A DNA stretch of 64,000 bases from Trogon surrucura (lineage: Eukaryota > Chordata > Aves > Trogoniformes > Trogonidae), in the NCBI GenBank assembly GCA_020746105.1, contig CM036632.1, positions 1,674,001 to 1,738,000 on the forward strand. The letters run 5' to 3'. Below, piece after piece: positions 25,389 through 35,900 of this stretch. Each line of letters starts with the position of its first letter. Position 1 is the stretch's first letter. The position numbers and the translations under genes are program-made. The notes beneath the pieces are model-generated. The model did not search any database, had not been told where the DNA came from, and saw nothing but the letters and a program-made list of their open reading frames with translations.

Positions 25389-26007
25389 GAGCCTGATGCC
25401 GCGGACGCTGGAGGGGCAGATCACGATGGAGAAGACCCCCAGCTACTTCGTCACCAAGGAGGCTCCCCGGCGCATCTACAACATGTCCCGGGACACGAAG
25501 CTGATCGTGGTGGTGCGCAACCCTGTCACCCGCGCCATCTCGGACTACACGCAGACGCTCTCCAAAAACCCCACCATCCCCAGCTTCCAGGCCCTGGCCT
25601 TCAAAAACCTCAGCACGGGACTCATCGACACGAGCTGGAGCGCCGTGAGGATCGGGATCTACGCCAAGCACCTGGACAACTGGCTGCAGTACTTCCCCCT
25701 CTCCAAATTCCTCTTCGTCAGCGGCGAGAGGCTCGTCAGCGACCCGGCCGGGGAGATGGGCCGTGTCCAGGACTTTCTGGGTCTCAAGAGGGTGGTGACG
25801 GACAAACATTTCTATTTCAACGAGACCAAGGGCTTTCCCTGCCTGAAGAAGCCGGAGGGTGGCAGCAAGCCACGCTGCCTGGGGAAATCCAAGGGGCGGC
25901 CGCACCCCAAAATCGACGTGCAGGTGGTCCAGCGCCTGCGGGAGTTTTACAGACCCTTCAACATGAAGTTTTATCAGATGACAGGGCAGGATTTTGGGTG
26001 GGACTGA
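25389..26007 (+). CDS. HS3ST6: HS3ST6, terminal coding exon (heparan sulfate 3-O-sulfotransferase 6)
   Basis: This exon encodes the C-terminal 205 residues of a Golgi heparan sulfate glucosamine 3-O-sulfotransferase, which moves sulfate from PAPS to the 3-OH of glucosamine in heparan sulfate. It opens after a CAG acceptor with the last base of a split Arg codon, then [20 protein letters not shown]. Counting from that Ser, the PAPS 3'-phosphate site [13 protein letters not shown] is at 43-55, the disulfide cysteines at 151 and 163, and the PAPS loop KSKGRPHP at 166-173. N-glycosylation sequons are at 31, 73 and 144. The protein ends MTGQDFGWD, without the acidic tail of HS3ST2/4. This ending, the [11 protein letters not shown] region and the MEIOB-FAHD1-HAGH neighbourhood support HS3ST6 rather than a paralogue. 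The N-terminal anchor and catalytic base lie in exon 1, which is outside the window. Confidence 0.92.
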
Positions 26008-26069
26008 GCCATCCAGAGAGCACGCCGCTGGGCTGGGACACGGGCTGTCCAGGGGCGTGCGGAGCCAGG

Positions 26070-26121
26070 ACCGTGGCCCGGGGATGCTCGTGGCCACCGT
26101 GGTCCAGGGATGCTCGTGGCC
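26070..26121 (+). repeat. 26 bp tandem duplication in the HS3ST6 3' UTR
   Basis: Two adjacent units beginning ACCGTGG and ending GATGCTCGTGGCC, with two mismatches between them. Confidence 0.85.
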
Positions 26122-26379
26122 GCCCCACCAGCAACCTCCTTCCTTCGTTCTAATTTATATCGGACCTTTTCTGGCGAGAAACGGACCCTTGCGGAGTAGA
26201 GAGAAATATTTAAGAAATAAAACCACAGATGACCCCTCTCCCTTCCCTGACCAGATTAAATATTCTTCCATATAAATCTTGCTAATCTATATTAACTGTG
26301 ACCGTGCCGGGTGGCGAGCGGGAGCGTGTGAGTGTGCGTGGACGGGTGCGTGCGTGGGGATGACCGTTCTGCCACCCGT

Positions 26380-26385
26380 AATAAA
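26380..26385 (+). terminator. Poly(A) signal, HS3ST6 distal
   Basis: A canonical AATAAA 373 bp after the stop codon. The proximal AATAAA at 26216 is the alternative. Confidence 0.55.
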
Positions 26386-26400
26386 AGCTTTGGAAACCAG

Positions 26401-29400
26401 TCGGCCTCTGGGAGGTGCGGCCAGTGGTTTTTTGCTAAATCACATTACGGTGCTCAGCAGAGGCAGCAGCTGCCGTGGGGCGGAGGGTGAGGCCAGCAGA
26501 GCAGCAGAGCCCAAGCTTGGGCCCTGTTTTGCAGACAGAAAATAGTCTGCAGGAATTTCCTAGTTAAGAAAAAAACAATTAACAGCAATAGTTTTGAATA
26601 AATGCCAGGTCTGGGGTTAGGGAAAGAAGGTTGCGTATCACATACCTTCTTACGTTCTTGGAGTAACCCAGATGATAAATCAGGGCATTTCTAACCCTTA
26701 GGATGAAAATCCCTGCTTCCCCCAAATTCACCCAAGTAGAGCCAAGAGCCCAAACTCTGACCCTTCAGTTCAATATTCTCAATAGACTTTCAAATCTGCA
26801 GCCATAGAGGGCCATCATGGGCGGCTGCAGAAATTAGTTTAGCTTAGTTTTCCCTTAATTAAAGATGGGGAAAACACTTAATTAAGCTCTAATATCTTAT
26901 TAGTGACATGTATTTGTCTCTTTAATGAGCTAATTATGTGTTTTCAAGGGCCCTCAGGCCCTGCATTGTTTGCAAATATGCTTTGGCTCTGGTTTGTTCC
27001 ATCGGGCGATGCTGACTGTCCTGCCAGGCGTGACCTGCCAGGCATGCCATCACCTCGCTGCCGCTGCCCGGGCGCAATGGAGGCGGCAGGTATGGATCTC
27101 CTGGGATGCACAACGGGCACCAGCCCCGTTCCTCCCAGCTCTGGGGTGGTTTTACACCTGCACATTGTTCTTTACCCCCCAGAGCTCTCGCCACTCCTGT
27201 ATCCCAGCCGCTGGCACCTCCTTTGTGCCCCTTGGAGGTGACACATATTTTCTGTACTGATGCTCCAGGCTGCAGCTGAGGTTTAGAAGGTTTTTTGCCC
27301 AGTTCAGCCCTTGGGCTCGTCTGGTGGTTGCTGGGACAAGCGACACCCGTGAGGACAGGCTTAACGTGGTGTCAGAGTTAAATGCAAACAGTTGCCTCTT
27401 CCTGCATCCTGGTGTCGGTCAACCCACACGTGAGGACAGACACGGATGCCACTGGGACGATACCAGAGCCTGGGGGCTTTACGGCGTTCAAAAACCGGGA
27501 TGTCATAAAAGAATAATAAGAAGAGATGAAATCAGGACTGTTCTTCTGCGTTCTGACGACGCGGCCATTGCCGGGATGGGCTGGGCACCCCGTGCCCAGC
27601 GCAGTGTCCCCCGGGACCACGAGCGCCCCGGCCGCCGACCCGCTGGGGGTTGGATGTCGGAGCGGCTGGAGCCTCTTGTCAGCCTCGCTGGCAGCTCCGC
27701 GTGATGGACTGCGCGCTGCTTGTTTAGGTTTTGTTTCCAGCCACGACATTCGACCAAATTATTCTCCGCGAAGGGCTTTAAAGTTTCCCAAGTGCCTGTG
27801 AAAGCCTGGAAACGCTGATAGTGATCCTATTTCTCAGCTGAGTGACTGCATTCAGCCCGAGCCATATTGATATGCAAAACGTTAAGGGTCCCGGCTCTAA
27901 AGATGGTTTCTGTCTGCCCTGTGAAAGGGAGCCATACTTTTTTAAAGCCCGGACCTTTCTAAAGCCGCACAATACCATATAGACTATGCCATTTAAAGCA
28001 TCTGAAGCGACCCAAAATGTATTGAAAGCTTGCTTTGCAGACTCATTAAGACTACTCAATAGGTTCTGGCAAATACCGTGCCAGGGCTGACCGCACGGAT
28101 TAAGACTTTTGAAGTGTTACACAAACCCCCTGCTTAAACTAATTGCTGCCCCGCAGCTCATGAGGTCAAGTATTTGTATTCATTGCCTCCGAGAGGAGCC
28201 ACTTATGGATCTGTCCAGGTGAAGTCTGCACTTCATTAGATCAAGACAATAAAAGCGGCTTTGCGTAGGGGGAAGGTGCTCAGGACGAAGGCTCCAGCTC
28301 CAAACCCAAGCCCAGGGATGATGTCCACCACGGCAGCGTTTTTGGGGTAGTTTCCTTTGCGTGGTCCAGCCACCATCGAGAGGGTCTTGGCAGGAGCGGC
28401 GAGTCGGTGTGCGCGGGGTGGATGGGGCGTGGGAAGGGTGGGCATCGCTCGAGCAGCGATGGCTGGGCAGGGTCCCGTCACATGCCGGTGCAACACGTGT
28501 TTCTTGAGTCTTTCCCGAGGAGAAACCACTTTTGCCATCACTGCCTTGCCAGACTAATTAAAAAAAAAAAAGAGAATTAAGAAAAGTCAGCAGCTGATTT
28601 ACTGAAGGTGTCGGCCAGCACCTTGACGGACGCACGACGCAGCTCTTGTGCCGTCTCACCGAGAGCTGGGGGCTACTGAAAAAACAAAATTTTGCCTTTT
28701 TCTTGTAGGTGCTTTGGTGGAGCTGATTTGGGAGCCCTTTCCCTGTGAAGAGGCAGTGGGCTCTTAGGGAAATCTAAGCTGGAACCCCCTCTTTTTGGCT
28801 TTTGTAATCACTGATATTAGCCCCTGGGACCTGGCTGGGCTTGGGCAGGAGCTGGGGGGGTTCTCACCAGGCAGGACCCCTCAGAGGACGAGGGCAAGAT
28901 CCCCCCCGTGCTGCCAGAGCTGCAGAAATGCCTTTGGGCTAAATGGGGGAAGTGCCAGAGCAAGAGGGCGATGGAGATCCAGCTCTGCTGCCAAGTGTGA
29001 AATGAAGTTTTCATCTCCGTCTCAGTTAACCAAAGTTTCCATTTCTAACCCCGTTTTTGTTATGAAAATCCAGCTATCCAAAGTGTTGTGGTTCTTGTGC
29101 TCTGGGCCTCCCCCTCCATCCCGACCGCGCCATAAGCCAGGAAGGGCTGGGCTGCAAAAGCTTTCCAAAACTTCTATTTACTCCTTTTCTACCAAATTTA
29201 GGAGGACAGAAGGGAAAGAACAAAAATGGGGAGGGGAGGAAATAAAAAAAAAAAGCTCCAAAAGGAAGAAATTAAAACCCTGCCTTTGCGTAGGTCTGGA
29301 GATGCAGGGGAGCAGCAGAGCTGATTTGCAGTTACACATTTCATCTTGACGTGCCCCAGGAATGTTTTTATAATCTGTTGCAGGGAAAGCCACGCTTTTC

Positions 29401-32400
29401 CCTGAAAATACCCCCTCCATCCCCACTCCCTGCCTCCCTGTGTGGGGTCACACCCACCCCACCACCATCCCCAGGTGGCGCTCGTGCTGACGGGGCCATA
29501 AATGTGGGGAGGGTGGGGGCAGGCTGAATATTTTTTGCGGGACCTGACTCAGCTGTGGAGGGTGCAGAGGGTTGCCCTGGCTCGGGGAGGTGAAGCTGGC
29601 TGGTAAGGAGGGGGCTGTAGGGACTGTTTGGGGGCGAGGCAATGTGGCCATGCTCAGGGAGCATCTGTGCATCTCGAGTCTTCTGGCGTTTGTGCTCGGG
29701 GTTTCCGAGAGGAGCTTTATGGTGTAGTCCTGGGGTCACTGGTGCTTTTTTTTTTTTTTTTTTGATGCGTGGTGGTGGCTCTGTGGGAACGGGGCTGGGA
29801 ATTCCTGCAGGGCTGACAGCCTCGCCTGTAAACCTCTGCCTCGTCCCGTGCTTAAGGATGTCTGGACCCATCCTGTTTCTTGCCGCAGGGTGCACTGTGT
29901 TGGCCTCCCTTCCTGGCCAGCGTGGAGGAGAGCCCCTGGGAGGGATGTGTGTGTCCCCTCACGGTGTCCTGCCTTCCCACGAAGCCCCCCCGGCACCACA
30001 CGTGGCCTTTGAGCAGCACTTGGGGCTGCCAACTCCTCTGGCTTCTGCTCTGGTTTCCATCTCGATGTGATCTCAATACACAGAATAAACTCATGCCATA
30101 TTCCCCAACAGACAAGAAAATGCCCACGCCGAGAGAGGGGCCGCTATAATTGCAACCAGGTTGCCCCGTGGTGGCTTCCAAGTCATGTAGAGCCGGGCTG
30201 GATCCCACATGTGGGCACAAATAACCACCATCAGGTGCAGGCAGCTCTGGGGTGTGGGACTGTAAGGAAGAAAACAAGAAAACAGGGTATGCAGGGCTGC
30301 CTTGGTTCTTCTGTGCCCCGGTGCTGGGTGAGGTTATTCACTGGTTTACCTGGAGCTGGGGTGGGATGAGCACAACCTGTGTGCTCAGCCCCTCTGAGCA
30401 GGCAGCAAGATGCTTTTGGGAAAATCATAGTTACTTCCTGAAATATTTAGCTGCATCATTGATTTGTGAGCCACCTGTCGGGATTAACGCGTGTCCAAAC
30501 TGGGACAGGGAGCGCTGCTGGCACGTCCCCGCTGCGAGGGTGTCTCTGGGGGTCCTGCTGCAGGTGAAGGATGGGTTCCCCAGCCCTGGTCCCCACCCTG
30601 CTATTGCCCTGGGTCCCCCCTGCTGCCTCCAAACCCCACAGCCCTCGAGAGCAAATGCAAAAGACATGCACGTGGGAAGAAACCAGCTCTGCTAAGTTTA
30701 TTTGCGTTCCTTGGTGCAAAAAAAAAAAATATTCTTTGACCCATTTTGGAAATGCAAGGTGCTTCGCTGTTCAGGTTTTAAAACTTGCTTGTGCGTTCAA
30801 ACAGACGTGCTTTCTGAAGGAGAAGGGAGGGGCCAGTCTCAGCCTCCCCCTGTGCAGGTTTACCTCGGTTGCAGGGGAATCTTAAAACTTTCTGCTCCCC
30901 CCGCTCTTCTGTGTGCTCAGGGTCATCTCCATCCCGCCAACGCTGCTGGTGAGGCTTGCAGAGGTGCTGCTACCTGGGGGATTTGTGACAAACATGGCCA
31001 GGAGGAAGGTCTCCTTTGCTTGCGGAGCCTTCTTCCCACTGCAAGAGCTGAGGTTATGGTCGTGTGAGGGGGCCACATCCTGGCTGGAGACAGAGCCGCC
31101 CCACTGGGCTGTGCGCCCTCGCAGTGCTGATTTTTTAATTTTTTTCCCCCCCTCTCTTTGATTAGAAACAGCAACATGTTGCCTCACATAATTAATCAAT
31201 TTATATCAATGGAAAGAATAAATTGATGCCTTTTTGGCAAGCTCTCCACTGGTGGGAGGCCTTAATCATGTACCCCCCGTAGCTCCAGCCCCGTTGGGCC
31301 AGCGTTGGAGGTGAGCGACAGCACTAGACAGCCTCATTCTGTCCTGTTTCTCCTCATTCACCGTGGCTGGTGAAACAGGAGAAGATTTGCCGGTCATTCA
31401 TGGCCAGATGATGAAGCTGATGCTCCCGGCATCCGGGCAGGAGCAGGCTTTGCCCCAGCACCACCATTCATGCAGGCAGCTGCTGCTTCCAGCCATGTCT
31501 GGAAGTCAGTAGGGAAAGATTTGGAGTTTTTTCCTGTTGTGTTTTTTTTTTTTTCCCCCTTTAAGAGCACAAACTTTCATCTGACGGCAGGGGCTGATTG
31601 CCGGAGAGACGCCCCGCGGCAGCCGCAGCGCGCTGCGGGCAGATGCCAGCGGGAAGGAAAGTGCGAGGGATGGAGGGCAGCGGGGGAGAGGCCGGGAAAC
31701 TGGGAAACGCTTCTGGTGGGGGTGGGAAAGGGGTTTGTGCAGCAGCCAGCCTTTAATTAAGGGTCTTTTAAAGCGTTTTCCCAGCTGGTTAGCATTGCCT
31801 TGCCATATTGGAGTGGTTTAGAAGGAAGGCTCCTTGGGAATGGCGCCCTTCCTGTTGGTCCCCATCCCGCTGCCCCGGTCCCCCACGCCTTCTGAAAAAT
31901 GGGGCAGGGAAAACGGGGCAGTGCCTGGTTGGAGAGGAAAGGGAGCCCTCTGTCCTGTTTGACCTGGTTGCAACACCCAAGTGACTTCTGCAGCACCTGG
32001 AGCGGTTTGTGGGGGAAGCACATCGGTGGCATCGCTGGGTGGGACAGCGCGGTCTCGCACCCAGCACACAAATGCTGGGTTGGGAGTGCCAGATCCATCT
32101 CTGGGAGGGATATCTCTGCCAGGAACCAGCTGGGGGCTGTGGGGAGGTCTGGGGACAGGTACAGAAGGTCCAGGTTATACCTGAGGTGCAGGAGGTGCTG
32201 TGGGCAGGGTGAGGGTACGTGAATGCAGGCTTGATCGAAGTGGGCAAACCCTGCTGCTCTGTACCTGTGGCTGCGCTGATGCTTTTTGTATTGCCTCTAG
32301 GAAAAAACGAAACCAGAACACATAAAACCATCATAGAGCAATACAGCCCTACATTAAATTCTACCCTGAGGGGTTTATACTCCTATGGCGCTCTAGTTGC

Positions 32401-32918
32401 AGTGGGAAGAAGGCATCGTGGCGCCCTTTCTGCTGCAATTCTCGTGCTGTTCCCCTGTGCCGTGCTGCATCCCCGGCAGCTGCAGGACCTTGAGGCAGGC
32501 GTGATGTCCTCTTGCAGAAATGAGCTTCAGAATGAAAGCATTTGCCCACCTGCCAGCTAGGGATAGACTTCGTTTTGCATGTAAACCCACACTGAGGTGT
32601 TTATGCTGAAACTACTCGGAGACTCGTTCTGCCTTTTCGAGGTTTTACCACTCACCCAAATCCTTCTGGAGCCTTTCTCTCCTCCATCGCAGGCACCACC
32701 ACCAAAATCACTTTGTAGAAAATCCGCTTGGCGGCAAGAGGGTGGGACGGGTGTGTGCCATGATGTATTAGTGTAATGGAAAGGAGGAAAGTGACCTGTG
32801 AATTGCTGTTCCTCCAGGACATTGTGGTGCTCTAAGTAATGCAGGGAGCGGGATTTGGAGGGGTGGTCAACTCTGGTGGGTGGCTGCAGGGGTGTCCCCA
32901 GCCCTGACTCTCCTCTTG
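26401..32918. other. Intergenic, HS3ST6-MEIOB gap, left third
   Basis: No exon, RNA gene or transposon recognised. AT-rich, homeodomain-site-rich blocks occur at about 26815-26945 and 27785-28160. The remainder is GC-rich unique DNA with chance open frames and homopolymer tracts (for example T runs near 29744-29763 and 31543-31554). Confidence 0.6.
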
Positions 32919-35900
32919 CTTTAGATTTAAGCTGCTGGTAGCAGAGGATGGGGATGTAGGCAGCCTCGCCAAGGGCAGGCTGAGTGTCTGCAGATGGAGG
33001 TTATTCCCTTTGCTCCCACTCCCCCGTGGGCTGGGCTTTCCCAGAGTTTCCAGGCTCGGCGGAAATCCGTGGGTGCCAAACCCCGCTGTGGAGCATGCTG
33101 CATGCAGAGCTGCTCATGTTTAAAACCCAATTTTGCACATTTCTCTGCAACCCTAACCCTTTCTCTGGAAATGAGTGCAAACTGACAGTTATCCCCCATC
33201 CAGGGCTTCTCCTCCTGCCGAGATTTCAGCCAGAAGCTGCGTTTGCAGAGGTGGAGGTGATGCAAACCCGGCTGAGGGCATTCTGCTCAGCAAGGAAAAA
33301 AAAAATCCTCCTTTTCCAGGAAAACATTCTCTGACTGCCACAACAGGCAACCTTGCTGTGGTCTGCTCTCCTGGCCCCTTTAATTAAAGTTGGGGCTGAG
33401 CGATAGGATGGCTGAGCACCATCTTCCTCCTCTTGTCTGCGCCTCCCAGCCTCACCACAACCCTCCTGGCTTGAGGTTCTCCACTCTGCCAACTCCAGTG
33501 ATATGGTGACTCCCTCTGCTTCCACAGTGTTCTCTCACCTCTGGAAAAAATCACAATATAAGCTAAAGGACAACTTGAATAGTGTAACATTCGAGGGGGC
33601 TGGGAGTAAAGGGCTTCTGTCTGGGGCTGTGGCACAGCCAGGGCTCCCAAGTACTGATCCACGGCTACCACTCAGGGATGCAGAAGTGGGGGGAAATAAT
33701 CATAGAATTAATATTTTCTGGTCTTGGCTGATGTGTGCTGTCATGCTGTGCCCAGGCAAGGTGGAGAGAGGCTTACCCCAAGAGACTCCTGTTGCTTTTA
33801 GGGTAGATATCGGGATTATTTAGACGTGTCTGAGCTGAAGGCCAGTGGTGTACCCACTTGCAGAGGGTGTGATCTTGGTACTGGTGCTGATCAGTGAGCG
33901 GGGTGATGCGCGGCCAGGCAGCAAAATGTGGGCACAGGCTGAAGTTCTGCCCGGAGCAAGCGCCTGTAACCGGCAGAAAAATGTTCCAAGTCCGGAGAGG
34001 CTTTGCAATAATTTCCACATTCCGTAATTTTTCTCAAGAGGGGAAGAGAGACAAGCCTGAAATAATTACCCACAAAAGCAGTCATTGAAATGTTCTTTAC
34101 TGCGAGCACTGATCGCTCACTGTATTTAACAAGACAATTTTGGCTCTCGGCGCATAAAAGCAAGCAATGATTAAAGCTCTTGTTTTCAGGATCCAAGAGC
34201 CAAAGCACAAAAGTCTGTTGCTAGATCCAAGTCTGAGCCTGGCAACCAGCTCCTATCCAGGGAGTGGGCCGGAGCGAAGTGGTTTTGCTCAGTATTTGTG
34301 GGGTTTGGGGTCTAAGGGCGCACAGCGGGTGCTGGTGTCCCCCCGTGCTGATGCTGGGTGCATGGGGACATCTTCACCAATGGGCACTTGTGCTTTCAGA
34401 CCTGGAAGTATTTTGCAGGAGGTGGAATATGTTGGAGCTCTTTGGGGCTGTGAAAGGTTTCTTGGTGGTGAAAAAGTGCTGAGCTTGGGGGCACCTTGGG
34501 AAAAGGGGCCAGTGGGTGTCTGCTGCTGTTGCCCTCTGTCCCTGTGGAGTGAGAGAGGGCATTTTGGGGGAGCCTAGGAAGGCAAAAGGTCCTGGTGGGT
34601 GCAAGCAGTGTTGCAAAGCCAGGGGCTTGGCTAGAGGCAGAGATATCTGAGAGCTTACGCTGTCCAGAGTCGGGATCCCACTTTGATCTCCAGGGTGTCT
34701 CAGGCTGTGCTCACCCTCTCTGGGGCAGTGACCAGCTGTCCCCTGGTGAGAGAGGCTGGCAGGGTATCACGCTCGCCCCAGGGTAAAAGTTTGCAGAGCT
34801 GATGAAAGCACCCTTTTGTGCTGGGCTGTACCACCCTGTGCAGAAACGCTGCCCCGGGATGAACCGGGATCAGTGATGTCGGAGCTTACAGCATGGCCAG
34901 AGATGTTGCTGCAACCATCGCTGGTGTTGGGGAGGGAGGATGCTGCAAGGTGCAGGGCCCTGTGTTAGCAGAGGGTGTGGGGACACTGCAGGGGCCACCA
35001 GAGGTGCTGTGTGTGCAGTGTCACACAGGCAGCCAGCACAAGAGGACCCGTGCATGAGATCCACTCCTGATCCGCAGGTTTGCCCGACTCCATTTCTCCC
35101 CTGTGACCTGCTCTGGTCCCTGACCAGGGACCTTCTCCAAGATTGGTTTCACGGCCGAGACATGAGTCTGATGCAAGGGATGAGCTCTGCCTGGCGGGGA
35201 CAGGCAGCTTCAGCAACGCTGGTGGCAGCAGGAGCCGAGTATGAATTTGAGCCCAGGAGACTGGCTTCTTGCTGGCATAAATCAACCTTGCTTTGTTCAG
35301 CACAGCTGCATGATTGAGACCAGGTCAAGATCTGGTTCAGATCTTCCTACTTTGCTTGTTAAGCTCCTGTCCTTGAGGATGGTGTCGGTTCACCTTTAAG
35401 CTAAGATAAATGAGCCCCAGTGTAGCAACACTAAATCTGTCCAGCCTTGTGCTTGGCTTTCCCAGGTCTCTCTCCTTGCTGCAAGATGGGGAGGGCTTCC
35501 AGGGAAATACAGCTGAGAGACACAGTTCTGCATGGGCAGCATTACACAGAGTCCCCTGTTGCCTTTCCCCGGGAAAAAAATGCAAGAATTCAGACATTGA
35601 ATAAATTCCACAGGCATTAACTATGTTAATCAAGCAATTGCTTGTATGCAGGGCTGTTACATACTGCCTTCCTCTTCTCCCCAAGTGTGGTCAAAGCAAA
35701 CCCAAAAAAGATCCTTTTTTTTTTTATTTCTAGCAATGGCCTCCCGGCTACCCTGGAGTGTGTGGTGCTGAGGGTGCTGTGGGGATCCAGCTCCCAGTGT
35801 GGCTCTCTGTTCCTCGAGTGCCTCCTCTCCAGCTTAGACACAGTTGAGCAGTGGCTTTTTGTCTGTCATTGCCTTTCTGGTATTAACTGGGAGCACCCCA

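Larger units (their letters stand above)
26008..26400 (+). other. HS3ST6: HS3ST6 3' UTR with alternative poly(A) signals
   Basis: The sequence after the stop contains AATAAA at 26216-26221, ATTAAA at 26255-26260 and AATAAA at 26380-26385. The stretch between the second and third signals includes a GT-rich run (26300-26360) that could be the downstream element of the earlier sites. A 26 bp tandem duplication lies at 26070-26121. The end is set by inference from the last signal. Confidence 0.65.

Noticed and set aside
25201..26097. 298-codon minus-strand frame
   Set aside because: It is the antisense shadow of the HS3ST6 exon, whose GC-rich third positions keep the opposite frame open.
33148..33162. 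Telomere-like CCCTAA repeats
   Set aside because: Only about two units (ACCCTAACCC), so chance is sufficient.
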